Assembly: GCF_010993985.1 (NCBI RefSeq) | Contig: NZ_WINH01000019.1 | Location: 26,348 to 90,347, forward strand | Length of the DNA stretch: 64,000 nucleotides | Source: Paraferrimonas sp. SM1919 | GTDB lineage: Bacteria; Pseudomonadota; Gammaproteobacteria; Enterobacterales; Shewanellaceae | Direction of reading: 5' to 3' | Shown: positions 9,114-18,330 of the stretch, in pieces | How positions within the stretch are numbered: the stretch's first letter is position 1 | How the letters are laid out: each line of letters begins with the position of its first letter | Position numbers and translations under genes: made by a program | Notes under the pieces: generated by a model | Database searches by the model: none | What the model was told of the DNA's origin: nothing | The model's input: only the letters and a program-made list of their open reading frames with translations

Positions 9114-9496
9114 TTTTCATAAAGCTCTAGGGGTAAATCATCGGGATCGGCAAAAAAGGTAAAGCGCTTGCCGGTTAATTCATCCAGCCTAATTGGCTCC
9201 ACTTCGATACCTTTACTTTTTAATTCTGCTGCACAGGCATCAATATCTTCCACGCTAAAAGCAAGGTGCCTTAAGCCTTGGGCTTCGGGTCTGCTTGGTC
9301 TTGTAGGAGGATTAGGAAACGAAAATAATTCAATTTGACTGCCGTCGGGCAGCGCTAAATCCAATTTATAAGAGTCTCTTTGCTGTCTATAGGTTTCTTT
9401 GATTATGGTTAACCCTAAAACGTCAGTATAAAAAGCCTTGGACTCGCGGTAGTCAGAACAAATAATGGCGAGGTGGTGGATTTTTTGTAAGTGCAT
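9110..9496 (-). CDS. VOC-family (glyoxalase-fold) metalloprotein, YaeR/GloA2-like
   Basis: This 128-residue single-domain protein of the vicinal oxygen chelate fold resembles E. coli YaeR throughout: H-H-L-A-I-I near the N-terminus, I-E-L-F-S-F-P, R-P-S-R-P-E-A-Q-G-L-R-H-L-A-F-S-V and the C-terminal F-F-A-D-P-D-D-L-P-L-E-L-Y-E. The conserved H and E residues are the usual metal ligands. The reaction of this branch is not established. Start at 9496 matches the family N-terminus. It is convergent with hda. Confidence 0.85.
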   Translation of the reverse strand: MHLQKIHHLAIICSDYRESKAFYTDVLGLTIIKETYRQQRDSYKLDLALPDGSQIELFSFPNPPTRPSRPEAQGLRHLAFSVEDIDACAAELKSKGIEVEPIRLDELTGKRFTFFADPDDLPLELYEN

Positions 9497-9566
9497 AAGT
9501 TAATTTGTTTTTGGTATCGGTACTAGGCTAAATTAACACAGACTTAAACGAATAAGAAAGGAAGCG

Positions 9567-9815
9567 ATGCCAATGAAAAAGATGACCTGTAAACAGCTTG
9601 GCGGTGCCTGTGATGTTGAATTTACTGCCGCCACCTTCGAAGAAATGGCCGAGCAAAGTAAGCAACATGGTATGTTAATGCATCAACAGCAAGATAAAGC
9701 CCACCTTGCAGCAATGCTGAAAATGGGCGAATTAATGCAAGACAAGCAGGCAATGCAGCAATGGTTCGAGTTTAAAAAACAAGAGTTTGATGCATTGCCG
9801 GATGTAAGTACTTAG
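9567..9815 (+). CDS. DUF1059-like small protein
   Basis: This 82-residue cytosolic protein starts with K-M-T-C-K-Q-L-G-G-A-C-D, the two-cysteine opening of the DUF1059 family, followed by an amphipathic helix E-E-M-A-E-Q-S-K-Q-H-G. The helical, glutamine-rich C-terminal half is longer than the core family. AAGGA lies just before the ATG at 9567; a second ATG two codons later is also possible. Its stop overlaps the end of the convergent bioA gene. Function unknown. Confidence 0.65.
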   Translation: MPMKKMTCKQLGGACDVEFTAATFEEMAEQSKQHGMLMHQQQDKAHLAAMLKMGELMQDKQAMQQWFEFKKQEFDALPDVST

Positions 9816-11080
9816 CTCTCCCTTGCTACTGTAATTAGTGCATCAATTAAGGTATTAAGCTCTGCTTCATTGATGCAATAGGGGGGCATAATGTAAATCA
9901 ACTTGCCGAATGGGCGTACCCATACTCCCAGTTCTATAAAGCGTTTTTGCAAACTGGCCATATCGACTGGCTTGACCATTTCTAATACCCCAATTGAGCC
10001 TAAGACTCGTACTTCGGCGACAGCATCAAACTCGGCTGCAGGGGCTAAGCCCAGCTTTAATTGGCTTTCAATGGCAGCCACTTGGTTTTGCCAGTGGCCT
10101 TCCATAATAAGCTCTAGGGACGCATTGGCGACACTGCAGGCCAACGGGTTGCCCATAAAAGTCGGGCCATGCATAAACACCCCGGCTGGGCTGTCGCTGA
10201 TGCCTGAGGCAACTTCGCTGGTGGATAGGGTCGCGGCCAAGGTCATATAGCCGCCAGTAAGGGTTTTGCCCACACACATAATATCTGGGCAGATCCCGGC
10301 ATGGTCGGCACCAAATAACTTACCTGTACGGCCAAAGCCGGTGGCAATTTCATCAAGAATAAGTAGCACATTGTGCTTATCACAAAGTTGACGAATAAGT
10401 GTCAGGTATTCAGGGCTATAAATGCGCATACCGCCAGCCCCTTGAACTACAGGTTCGATGATCATCGCCGCTAGCTCATTATGGTGCTCGTTAAAGGCCT
10501 GGGTAATATTGTCGATGTCCTGCTGGCATAATGGTTGATTGTAAGGGGTTATCGGCGCTGGGGCGAAAATTTGCTTATTAAGGCTACCTTCAAACATAGA
10601 ATGCATGCCATTTTCAGGGTCACACACCGCCATCGCCCCAAAGGTATCACCATGGTAACCATTAAGTACCGTCAGGATTTTGGTTTTTTGTGGTTGCTGG
10701 CGCCCTTGCCAATATTGAATGGCCATTTTTAAGGCCACCTCAACGGCAACCGACCCTGAGTCCGCCAAGAAGACTTTATCCAGGCCCTTTGGACTTAAAC
10801 TAACCAGCTTTTTACCCAGTTCGATGGCTGGCTCATGGGTGAGGCCGCCAAACATCACATGGCTGACCTTGTCCACCTGATCTTTAATGGCTTGATTGAG
10901 CCTAGGATGGTTATAACCATGCAGGACTGACCACCAAGAACTCATGCCATCAATTACTTGAAGACCATTCTCTAATTCAAGCTGAACGCCCTTTGCTGAA
11001 ACCACGCCGTAGCAGGGCAGCGGGTTATTCATAGAGGTATAAGGGTGCCAGAGGTGATCTTTATCGAACTGAATATCCAT
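9812..11080 (-). CDS. bioA: Adenosylmethionine-8-amino-7-oxononanoate aminotransferase
   Basis: Class III PLP aminotransferase making DAPA from KAPA, with S-adenosylmethionine as amino donor. The 422 residues contain L-W-H-P-Y-T-S-M near the start, D-G-M-S-S-W-W, the D-E-I-A-T-G-F-G-R-T-G loop (D243) and the PLP lysine K272 in C-V-G-K-T-L-T-G-G-Y. These are typical of BioA rather than of other class III enzymes. It is divergent from bioBFCD across a 117-bp control region, as in enteric bacteria. Confidence 0.97.
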   Translation of the reverse strand: MDIQFDKDHLWHPYTSMNNPLPCYGVVSAKGVQLELENGLQVIDGMSSWWSVLHGYNHPRLNQAIKDQVDKVSHVMFGGLTHEPAIELGKKLVSLSPKGLDKVFLADSGSVAVEVALKMAIQYWQGRQQPQKTKILTVLNGYHGDTFGAMAVCDPENGMHSMFEGSLNKQIFAPAPITPYNQPLCQQDIDNITQAFNEHHNELAAMIIEPVVQGAGGMRIYSPEYLTLIRQLCDKHNVLLILDEIATGFGRTGKLFGADHAGICPDIMCVGKTLTGGYMTLAATLSTSEVASGISDSPAGVFMHGPTFMGNPLACSVANASLELIMEGHWQNQVAAIESQLKLGLAPAAEFDAVAEVRVLGSIGVLEMVKPVDMASLQKRFIELGVWVRPFGKLIYIMPPYCINEAELNTLIDALITVARES

Positions 11081-11124
11081 AGCTTATTTTTTAACCATTA
11101 GTAACGCTAATTCTTGTTTGTATG

Positions 11125-11158
11125 TTGACAGTGTAATGCTGGCCAGTATCCTTGCCAA
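11125..11158. promoter_or_regulatory. Overlapping divergent promoters of bioA and bioBFCD (candidate)
   Basis: Rightward: TTGACA at 11125 and TATCCT at 11147, spacer 16. Leftward (complement): TTGGCA at 11158-11153 and TACACT at 11135-11130, spacer 17. The two face each other and overlap. That is the arrangement that lets one BirA operator control both directions in E. coli. I found no good match to the enteric BirA palindrome, so regulation by BirA is inference. Confidence 0.45.
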
Positions 11159-11197
11159 TAACTAAAAATAATTAATTTTAAATGCTGGATTTTTCAC

Positions 11198-12229
11198 ATG
11201 GATTCCCTAACACCGCGTCACGACTGGACCAATGAACAGATCGAACAGTTATTTGCACTGCCAATGAATGACTTATTGTTTCGTGCTCATAGTGTGCATC
11301 GCCAAGTATTCAACCCAAATGAAGTACAGGTAAGCCGCCTACTTTCAATTAAAACCGGTGCTTGCCCAGAAGACTGTAAGTATTGCCCACAGTCTGCCCG
11401 ATATAATACTGGCCTTGAAAAAGAGCGCTTGATGGAAGTTGAGCGTGTGTTAGAAGAAGCCAATAAAGCCAAACAATCGGGCGCGACTCGTTTTTGTATG
11501 GGTGCCGCTTGGCGTAACCCAAACGCCCGTGATATGCCTTATATCCTAGATATGATTAAAGGTGTTAAGGGCATGGGCATGGAAACCTGTATGACCCTGG
11601 GTATGCTCGATGGCGAGCAAGCGAAAGAGTTAGCCGAAGCGGGCTTAGATTATTACAACCACAACCTAGATACGGGGCCAGAATTTTATGGTGACATTAT
11701 TACTACCCGTACCTATGGCGACCGCATGGATACCTTGCAAAACGTTCGTGATGCCGGCATGAAAGTGTGCTCTGGCGGTATTGTGGGTATGGGTGAGCAG
11801 CCTAAAGATCGCGTGGGCTTACTGCAAGCTCTCGCCAATATGGAGCGTCAGCCAGAATCCGTGCCAATTAACATGTTGGTTAAAGTAGCTGGTACGCCAC
11901 TCGATAGTGTTGATGACTTAGACCCATTGGAGTTTGTGCGTACTATTGCTGTTGCTCGCATTGTGATGCCTCGTTCACGGGTACGTTTATCTGCTGGTCG
12001 TGAGGGCATGACCGATGAAATGCAAGCCATGTGTTTCTTTGCTGGTGCTAACTCTATTTTCTACGGTTGTAAGCTATTAACCACTGAAAACCCGGAAGAA
12101 AGTGATGATATGCAGCTGTTTAAACGTTTAGGGTTAACTCCGGCTGCGGGCGATCCTGTGCCCCTTGAGAATGTTGCCCGACAACTGGCCGATGCAACCC
12201 CTGATCCTCGTTTTTATAACGCTGGATAA
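11198..12229 (+). CDS. bioB: Biotin synthase
   Basis: Radical SAM enzyme inserting sulfur into dethiobiotin. The 343-residue chain has the cluster motif C-P-E-D-C-K-Y-C (C56, C60, C63) for the 4Fe-4S cluster. It also has the family blocks [16 protein letters not shown] and L-S-A-G-R-E-G-M (the arginine that binds the 2Fe-2S cluster), and ends [14 protein letters not shown]. It is first in a tight bioBFCD operon; bioF begins three bases after its stop. Confidence 0.98.
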   Translation: MDSLTPRHDWTNEQIEQLFALPMNDLLFRAHSVHRQVFNPNEVQVSRLLSIKTGACPEDCKYCPQSARYNTGLEKERLMEVERVLEEANKAKQSGATRFCMGAAWRNPNARDMPYILDMIKGVKGMGMETCMTLGMLDGEQAKELAEAGLDYYNHNLDTGPEFYGDIITTRTYGDRMDTLQNVRDAGMKVCSGGIVGMGEQPKDRVGLLQALANMERQPESVPINMLVKVAGTPLDSVDDLDPLEFVRTIAVARIVMPRSRVRLSAGREGMTDEMQAMCFFAGANSIFYGCKLLTTENPEESDDMQLFKRLGLTPAAGDPVPLENVARQLADATPDPRFYNAG

Positions 12230-12232
12230 ATT

Positions 12233-13348
12233 ATGTGGCAGGCCAAGCTTGATGCCCAGTTAAGCGCGCAGCAATCTAAGCAATTGTTGCGCTCTCGGGT
12301 GGGCATAAATAACCAAGCGAGTATGGGCATAGTACGTGCAGGAAAGTCTGTCATTAACTTTGCCAGTAATGATTACCTTGGCTTGGCCGCTCGTTCGCCA
12401 ACAAGTTTTAGCGGGTGGGTAGGGTCGGGCGCCTCGCCACTGGTTAGCGGTTACACTATTGAACAGCAACGTCTAGAGCAAAGCCTATGTGAATTATTGG
12501 GTTTTGAATCGGCGCTGCTGTTTTGCTCTGGCTTTAGTGCCAATTACGCCTTGCTAAAAACCCTATCGGTTAATTTTGAGCAAGTAGTGGCAGATAAACT
12601 GATCCATGCTTCTATGGTCGATGGCATTGTTGCCAGTGGCGCTAAGTTAAGACGCTTTGGCCATAATGATCACAAGCGTGCCGAAGCGTTAATGGCGAAA
12701 GCGCAAGCATCGTTATTAGTGACCGAGAGTGTGTTTAGCATGGATGGCGATATCGCACCAATGACTCAGTTACAAGCATTGTGTAACAGTGACAGTGCCA
12801 TGCTAATCGATGATGCCCACGGTTTTGGGGTTATTGGCCAGCATGGTTTAGGGGCGTGTGAATACGCTAAGCCAGACATTTTAGTGATCACCTTTGGTAA
12901 AGCCATGGGCTGCCAAGGGGCGGCGGTATTGGCCTCTAAAAGTGTGACTGATTATATGCAGAATTTTGCCAGACATTACGTGTATTCAACGGCCCTTAGC
13001 CCTGTGATGTGTAATATTGCCTTAGATGCGGTTGAGCAAATCAAAGCGGGCGAGCAAAAGCAAAAACTTGACAGTAATTTGGACTACTTTAACCAGCAAG
13101 CCCGCCATTATGGTGTCAATGCGGTGGCACAAACCCCGATTGTACCGGTCAATATGGCATCAAATGATTCACTGCTTGCTACCCAGCAGAGTTTGCTTGA
13201 TGCAGGCTTTTTTGTCGGAGCCATGCGTACTCCTACGGTTGCCAGTCCAAGACTTAGGCTCACCATCACCAGTGAGCATTCAAAACTGCAAATACAAGGC
13301 CTCTGTCAAGCCTTGGCGGATGACGTTAGTAAAGAACAGGAGGGCTGA
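12233..13348 (+). CDS. bioF: 8-amino-7-oxononanoate synthase (KAPA synthase)
   Basis: PLP-dependent alpha-oxoamine synthase joining a pimeloyl thioester and alanine. The 371 residues show N-F-A-S-N-D-Y-L-G-L, the D-D-A-H-G-F-G motif (193-199) and the PLP lysine K223 in F-G-K-A-M-G. Length is slightly below the 384 of E. coli BioF. The stop overlaps the bioC ATG by one base, indicating coupling. Confidence 0.97.
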   Translation: MWQAKLDAQLSAQQSKQLLRSRVGINNQASMGIVRAGKSVINFASNDYLGLAARSPTSFSGWVGSGASPLVSGYTIEQQRLEQSLCELLGFESALLFCSGFSANYALLKTLSVNFEQVVADKLIHASMVDGIVASGAKLRRFGHNDHKRAEALMAKAQASLLVTESVFSMDGDIAPMTQLQALCNSDSAMLIDDAHGFGVIGQHGLGACEYAKPDILVITFGKAMGCQGAAVLASKSVTDYMQNFARHYVYSTALSPVMCNIALDAVEQIKAGEQKQKLDSNLDYFNQQARHYGVNAVAQTPIVPVNMASNDSLLATQQSLLDAGFFVGAMRTPTVASPRLRLTITSEHSKLQIQGLCQALADDVSKEQEG

Positions 13349-14070
13349 TGAGTACTTTAAAAGCCCAGGTGGCGAAAAGTTTTGGTAATGCCGCTAAGCT
13401 CTATCATTCAAGGGCTAAGGTGCAAAGCTTAAGTGCTCAAGCGCTACTACAGGGCCATACCCTAAAAGGGCAGGTGCTTGATTTAGGCTGTGGCCCCGGT
13501 GGTTATTTATTTGAGGCTTTAGCCCCGCAGTCACAGTGTCAGTACTTTGGCTTAGATCTGAGCTTAGATATGCTTAAAACCCATCAGGGCGAGCGTAAAA
13601 TTCAAGGGGATGCCGAGCAGCTTCCGTTACAGAATGCTGCAATAGATGCGATTGTCTCCAATATGGCGATGCAATGGTGCCAATTAGATGCTTTAGCACA
13701 GGAATGCTATCGGGTGCTAAAGCCCAAAGGCAGGCTCCTAAGTGCCATTGTTTGTCAGGGTTCGTTATCTGAGTTAAGCCGTATCGGCATGAGCGTCAAT
13801 ACCCTACCAAGCCGAGCCAAAGTGGAATCAGCCTTTACCCAAGCGGGTTTTCAGCTGAGCATTGAAATGCAAACCTTGACTGTCGAGTTTGATAGCCCTA
13901 AGGCATTATTTCAATCGATTAAGGGCATTGGTGCCAGCAGTACCCAGTCAAACTGTCAGGGCCTCAAAGGTAAACGTTGGTGGCAACAGAGCTGTGCAGC
14001 GCTTGAGCAACAGGGATTAACCCTGAGTTACCAAGTGGCACTGCTGTATGCTGAGAAGCTACCTCAGTAA
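13348..14070 (+). CDS. bioC: Malonyl-[acyl-carrier protein] O-methyltransferase
   Basis: SAM-dependent methyltransferase that caps malonyl-ACP so fatty-acid enzymes can build pimeloyl-ACP methyl ester. The 240-residue class I fold carries V-L-D-L-G-C-G-P-G-G-Y (motif I), L-D-L-S-L-D-M-L and the acidic D-A-E-Q-L-P-L motif. The C-terminal G-I-G-A-S segment is also a BioC feature. No bioH is in this window, so the matching esterase is encoded elsewhere or replaced. Confidence 0.92.
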   Translation: MSTLKAQVAKSFGNAAKLYHSRAKVQSLSAQALLQGHTLKGQVLDLGCGPGGYLFEALAPQSQCQYFGLDLSLDMLKTHQGERKIQGDAEQLPLQNAAIDAIVSNMAMQWCQLDALAQECYRVLKPKGRLLSAIVCQGSLSELSRIGMSVNTLPSRAKVESAFTQAGFQLSIEMQTLTVEFDSPKALFQSIKGIGASSTQSNCQGLKGKRWWQQSCAALEQQGLTLSYQVALLYAEKLPQ

Positions 14071-14104
14071 GTTCTGAACATGACAATGATTAAGAAAAAC
14101 TAAC

Positions 14105-14767
14105 ATGATTTATTTTGTGACCGGTACCGATACCGATGCCGGAAAAACCCTAGTTTCCAGTGGCTTATTACACTTAGCCAAACAGCAGGGCAGCACCCTT
14201 GGCATTAAGCCCATCGCCTCTGGTTGTGAGTGGATTGACAATAGACTGTCCAATGCCGATGCCCGCTCGTTAATCAACGAGTCGACCATTGCACTGGATT
14301 ATCAGCAACATAACCCGTTTAGTTTCGAGCCTGCAATTGCGCCGCATATTGCTGCAATAGAAGCAGGGGTTGATTTAACTTTAGCGTCGATTGATGCTGC
14401 CCTACCCAAAGCAGCCATGGGCCAAGCGGATTTTTGTTTGGTTGAGGGCGCGGGGGGGTGGCAGCTGCCGATTAATGGGACTGAATATTTACCTACGCTG
14501 GTGCTTGATAATCAGTGGCCCATTATTTTAGTCGTCGGTATGAAACTGGGCTGTTTAAATCATGCTTTATTAACTCAGCAAGTCATTGAGGCCCAAGGGG
14601 GTAAAGTGGTGGGCTGGGTGGCGAATCGGGTTGATAAAAACATGAGCCGCTTTGAAGATAATCTCAAGCATTTACAACAAGCTATTAATGCGCCGTGTTT
14701 AGGTGTCGTACCCTATTTAGATGAGATCAGCACGGCTAGGGTTGCCAATTATTTAGCATTACCCTGA
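14105..14767 (+). CDS. bioD: Dethiobiotin synthetase
   Basis: ATP-dependent carboxylation and ring closure of DAPA. The 220 residues start with the P-loop V-T-G-T-D-T-D-A-G-K-T (residues 5-15). Also present are K-P-I-A-S-G substrate contact residues, V-E-G-A-G-G-W with the catalytic region, and a G-W-V-A-N-R-V nucleotide-base motif. It is last in bioBFCD, 34 bp after bioC, and followed by a strong terminator. Confidence 0.97.
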   Translation: MIYFVTGTDTDAGKTLVSSGLLHLAKQQGSTLGIKPIASGCEWIDNRLSNADARSLINESTIALDYQQHNPFSFEPAIAPHIAAIEAGVDLTLASIDAALPKAAMGQADFCLVEGAGGWQLPINGTEYLPTLVLDNQWPIILVVGMKLGCLNHALLTQQVIEAQGGKVVGWVANRVDKNMSRFEDNLKHLQQAINAPCLGVVPYLDEISTARVANYLALP

Positions 14768-14785
14768 TGTCCATTTAAAACAGAC

Positions 14786-14813
14786 AAAAGCGACCTATTG
14801 GTCGCTTTTTTTT
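14786..14813 (+). terminator. Rho-independent terminator of bioBFCD
   Basis: A perfect 10-bp stem (AAAAGCGACC with GGTCGCTTTT, loop TATT) leads into a run of T. Confidence 0.88.
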
Positions 14814-14910
14814 ATGGCGTAATGGTGTTTGTAACTAGGATTAATGTTGCCTGAATGTTTTCGCTAAGGTAAAGTGCTAGCAACGGAGAACGTGATAATG
14901 GAATATAATT

Positions 14911-16044
14911 TTGTCTTCTTTCAACCAGATATTTATTGGGCTGTGTTTAATTGTTATTAGCCTAAGTCTCTTTCAAGATAAAAACGACCCTAAAACCATA
15001 AAACCAACCGTTCCAAAGGAATGTGTTGAGTGTATCGCTCAAATAGAGGCTGTAGTTGCAGGAGAACCAATACGTTTTAATCTTCTGAAATCTCTTATTT
15101 CTAAAAGCTATGATGAAGATAAAATCGAGAGATTAATTCTGTCTTTAATAAATATGCCTGAATTTAATCATAAGCAAAAAGGGGTGTTGATTAGTCAACT
15201 AGCGGATATTTATAAAAGTCGGTATCATTTTTATAAAGCAATGACACTGCTAAGTAAGTATGAAAGCAGTTATCCCGAATTTTCTTCAAAAATTAAGGGT
15301 ATTAATTCTCAATTTGAGAGTTGGCAGTCTGAGAGAAATACTAATTTAGGATATAGGTCTGGCAGAGGCAATGGCACCACTGGCCATATGAAGGGTAAAG
15401 TAAACGTTGTTTATGTGCATATATCGGATAGAAAATCTAAAAATAAGCTCTGGAACACCCAATTAATTAACCGTAATAAGGGTAACCTTAGCAGTGTAAA
15501 AGATTGGCTATTACAACAGGCGCATCTTTATAATGTGTCTAATTTTGATATTAATTTTCACATCCATGCTGTCGCTTTACATAAGGGAATAACATCAAAA
15601 TGGTTTAGAACTCAGGGTTTTGAATTCTATTTTAAGTCTGTTTTTGCTAAAGATATTGGCTTTGAAAATTCACAGCAAATGTTGAAGCATTATAGTAATA
15701 ATGGCCGCAATGAAGTCGCTTTTGTTTTTCATTTAAATTATTCTGAGCGCTCATGGGCATATAGATGTGGAGCTGAAACTGGCTATTGTAATTTTCTAGA
15801 ATTTGCGATGATTACTGAAAAACCAGAGGATAAATATACCCCACAAGTGATTGCCCATGAAATATTACACTTGTTTGGTTCCCCAGATTTATATCTGATC
15901 CCTTATGCTAAACACTTTGCAACGACAGATGTTATGAATTACTACAGTTCAGATTTGAAATGGTCGGCAATTTCACCCGTAACAGCATGGGTAATAGGTT
16001 GGTCAGAAGAACACGGAAAAGTTCCATTTAAAATAATAAGGTGA
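14911..16044 (+). CDS. Exported metzincin-like zinc metallopeptidase (unrecognised family)
   Basis: The 377-residue product has an N-terminal hydrophobic stretch (residues 7-20) that acts as signal or anchor. A helical, TPR-like segment (about 50-140) precedes a C-terminal catalytic domain. This has H-E-I-L-H-L-F-G-S-P-D: H316, E317 and H320 as zinc ligands and base, glycine 323 and a third ligand candidate D326. The downstream D-V-M-N-Y-Y (M342) is placed like a metzincin Met-turn. The only usable in-frame start is TTG at 14911, with GGA nine bases upstream; an ATG at 14898 is in another frame and stops after 20 codons. The DUF350 gene follows 10 bp later. Substrate unknown; the protease call rests on motif and context. 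Confidence 0.7.
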   Translation: MSSFNQIFIGLCLIVISLSLFQDKNDPKTIKPTVPKECVECIAQIEAVVAGEPIRFNLLKSLISKSYDEDKIERLILSLINMPEFNHKQKGVLISQLADIYKSRYHFYKAMTLLSKYESSYPEFSSKIKGINSQFESWQSERNTNLGYRSGRGNGTTGHMKGKVNVVYVHISDRKSKNKLWNTQLINRNKGNLSSVKDWLLQQAHLYNVSNFDINFHIHAVALHKGITSKWFRTQGFEFYFKSVFAKDIGFENSQQMLKHYSNNGRNEVAFVFHLNYSERSWAYRCGAETGYCNFLEFAMITEKPEDKYTPQVIAHEILHLFGSPDLYLIPYAKHFATTDVMNYYSSDLKWSAISPVTAWVIGWSEEHGKVPFKIIR

Positions 16045-16054
16045 GGTAACTAAA

Positions 16055-16282
16055 ATGCATGGAAATGTCTTTAATCAAAGCTTAGAGTTTATGTTGATTA
16101 ATCTAGGTTATGCAGTGGTATGTTTATTTGTCAGTGTGATTGCTTTAATCGTTATCGATAAAGTTATCTTTAAAGAGATTGATTTTATAAAAGAAATAAA
16201 GAATGGTAATATCGCTGCTTCTTTATTTCAGTCGGTGTTATTATTTTTCATAGGTTATGTGGTCTCATCGTCATTAAATTAA
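16055..16282 (+). CDS. DUF350-type small inner-membrane protein
   Basis: The 75 residues contain two hydrophobic helices (about 15-35 and 53-72) joined by an acidic/basic loop F-K-E-I-D-F-I-K-E-I-K-N-G-N-I-A. The loop followed by A-A-S-L is the hallmark of DUF350 (YjfL-like) repeats. Usual family members have two to four such units; this one is a single unit. It lies 10 bp after the metallopeptidase gene and shares its terminator, so the two likely act together. No function is known. Confidence 0.65.
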   Translation: MHGNVFNQSLEFMLINLGYAVVCLFVSVIALIVIDKVIFKEIDFIKEIKNGNIAASLFQSVLLFFIGYVVSSSLN

Positions 16283-16294
16283 AAGCCAACTGAG

Positions 16295-16318
16295 AAGCCG
16301 CTTTAAAGCGGCTTTATT
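16295..16318. terminator. Bidirectional terminator between DUF350 and DUF481 genes
   Basis: The 20-bp perfect palindrome AAGCCGCTTT/AAAGCGGCTT is flanked by A and T on both sides and serves two convergent genes. Confidence 0.7.
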
Positions 16319-17042
16319 AAAACTTATAAAGCAGGGTTGCAGTGGTTTCAGTATCAAGTGTTTTTAAGGTCGAATTTTGTTGGGAAGTGTATTTAGCGAT
16401 TACCGCGAGTTTCATTGCTAAAGAACCAATAAGATTTGCTGATACTGAGGTTTCTGAGCGGCCATCAATTTGACTGCCCGCATCAATAATTAATTGTTGG
16501 GAGAAATCTGCGGTTTCACTGATGTTCCATTTATAGGTTAAGGCAGCATGAGCTAGAAATTGATGTTGATTGGCTTGGTTTTGCTCGAGGGTATATTGAG
16601 TATACTGATAACCTGGACCAATTTCTGCAAATAAACTGTGCCGTGATGCTTCGATCAATTCAGAGCCCCATCCAGCAGACACTAAAGTTTTCGATTCATA
16701 TCCTGCAAAATCATCACTGCGATAAGTCAAATTAGCAAATAAATATTTTTGGTCATCTGTCAATTTACGGTTGGTTTGCAAAAGCGTTCGAAAGTTTCTT
16801 GCTTTAGTGACGCCAGCATCGCGGCTATATAAGCCTTCAATTAAGTATTCATTTTTCCAATCATCAAATTCTTGAAACAGGTTAAATTTGCCTTTAAAAG
16901 ATGCCGTTTCAGTATTGCCTGTGGTCAGGGTTCCCCCTAGTTCCGCCTCACCGCTAAACTCAGGAATAATGCTAGTATCAAAAAGCTGGGCCCATAAAAT
17001 TTGACTGTGAAATGTTAGTAATACAAAAACAATTATTCGCAT
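16317..17042 (-). CDS. DUF481 (YdiY-like) outer-membrane protein
   Basis: The 241-residue product has a signal peptide ending near L-W-A-Q. A barrel follows, whose first strand carries G-E-A-E-L-G-G-T-L-T-T-G-N-T-E-T, the characteristic DUF481 opening. It ends in L-L-Y-K-F with a terminal phenylalanine. It is the last gene of the minus-strand transport block, 49 bp after the other barrel gene, and may belong to the same transcript. No substrate is known. Confidence 0.8.
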   Translation of the reverse strand: MRIIVFVLLTFHSQILWAQLFDTSIIPEFSGEAELGGTLTTGNTETASFKGKFNLFQEFDDWKNEYLIEGLYSRDAGVTKARNFRTLLQTNRKLTDDQKYLFANLTYRSDDFAGYESKTLVSAGWGSELIEASRHSLFAEIGPGYQYTQYTLEQNQANQHQFLAHAALTYKWNISETADFSQQLIIDAGSQIDGRSETSVSANLIGSLAMKLAVIAKYTSQQNSTLKTLDTETTATLLYKF

Positions 17043-17091
17043 GATGCTATTTCAATCCTTTTTTGAATTAGTATGAGTAACTGATTTTAGA

Positions 17092-18330
17092 CTAAAAATA
17101 CCAAGCGAGTTGTAATTGTATGGACGCTTCATATGATAAAAAAGGGCCATTAGTGGTAATGGGAATGCCACGATATTCACTGCCTTTAGAGCCAATCGGT
17201 GCGTTGCTGGCAAATAACAGCTGGCTGTTTTGAGTCAAACTGTAATGACTGGCAAATTGCAACAGGGCAGAACGGTCGTTAATGTTATAAAACAGGGCTG
17301 GAGTAATATTCCAAAGTGGACTGGCTTCAATCATTAATGAGCTGGCGAGATAGTTTTTACCCAGTGTAAATACTTCACCTGCTTGAATACGGCGTAATAA
17401 ATCAGGGTTCAGCTGCAGCTGGGAGAAACTATAGCGACTACCGGATAAGCCAAAACCGTTATGGTAAAACTCCACACTGGCACTGATGTTTTTTGTCAGC
17501 ATATTAAAGCTATAGAGCCAATTTAGCACGGCACTGACTGAATGGGTGCTGGCTTGGGTGTACACAACATCTGCTTTAACAACAGACTCGCCTAAAGCGG
17601 ATATTAGACCGACACCAAAGACATTATCTTGGTAATGCTTAGCAGCCAGTAGGTCAAATTCAAAGTTGTTCCAGAAGCCATGGTATTTAATCGCCAAAGA
17701 GGCCACCTCAGCGGTTAATTTACCATTATCATCACGGCGAAAAACATACAGGCTCTGGATATCATCGCCATCATCATAAAGATATTGACCATATAAGAGG
17801 TCGTCACCGGTTTTATATTCTTTATCGACAGCGCTTGGGGAAAATGGGTTAAATAAGTCCATAGGGTTGAACATTAAACCGTTACCCCATGACACCACCT
17901 GACGACCGAATTTAACCACGGTATTATTACTGCGGTAACTGATGCTTGCTCTATCTAACCTGTGCTGTATGGAGTACCGCTGACCAGACATTAAGCTGGC
18001 GCTAAGGTCAAACAGTCGATGCTGATCACTAATGGGCGTTGCCGCAATGGTGTTGTTGGCGTTCTGATGTTGATAGCTGTCACCCACTTGAGTGATCAAC
18101 TGATAAGCCCCCTCAAACCCAAAACTGCCCTGAAAGTGATCAATATTGACCCTAGAAACAGTATTAAAATCAAGGCTTTTACCCTGGTTAATAGGGTAAT
18201 AGATACTGTCTTGGGCATAACTGCTGTATAGTCCCAATGCTTTAATGTGACCATTAATTTGGGCGGTTACTAAATGGGGACTCAGCAGTAAAATAACCAA
18301 GGCGACCAATTGACGATAATGACATTTCAT
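17092..18330 (-). CDS. Outer-membrane beta-barrel component of ABC envelope-transport operon
   Basis: The 412 residues have a signal peptide (leucine-rich core, V-T-A-Q cleavage) and strand-rich sequence ending W-Y-F. The segment F-G-R-Q-V-V-S-W-G-N-G-L-M-F-N-P-M-D resembles porin-like proteins coded beside LolA-like and permease genes. The ATG overlaps the ATPase stop (TGATG), so the barrel is translated with the ABC transporter. This suggests it is the outer-membrane partner of that system; the cargo is unknown. Confidence 0.7.
   Translation of the reverse strand: MKCHYRQLVALVILLLSPHLVTAQINGHIKALGLYSSYAQDSIYYPINQGKSLDFNTVSRVNIDHFQGSFGFEGAYQLITQVGDSYQHQNANNTIAATPISDQHRLFDLSASLMSGQRYSIQHRLDRASISYRSNNTVVKFGRQVVSWGNGLMFNPMDLFNPFSPSAVDKEYKTGDDLLYGQYLYDDGDDIQSLYVFRRDDNGKLTAEVASLAIKYHGFWNNFEFDLLAAKHYQDNVFGVGLISALGESVVKADVVYTQASTHSVSAVLNWLYSFNMLTKNISASVEFYHNGFGLSGSRYSFSQLQLNPDLLRRIQAGEVFTLGKNYLASSLMIEASPLWNITPALFYNINDRSALLQFASHYSLTQNSQLLFASNAPIGSKGSEYRGIPITTNGPFLSYEASIQLQLAWYF

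Noticed and set aside
11088..11124. Enteric-type BirA operator
   Set aside because: Half-sites TTTTTAACC and TGTTTGTAT match the palindrome poorly (about five of nine in one half), too weak to call.
14898..14960. ATG as start for the metzincin-like gene, or a frameshift there
   Set aside because: The ATG frame stops after 20 codons, and the real frame has a stop just upstream of the TTG, so a TTG start is the simpler explanation.
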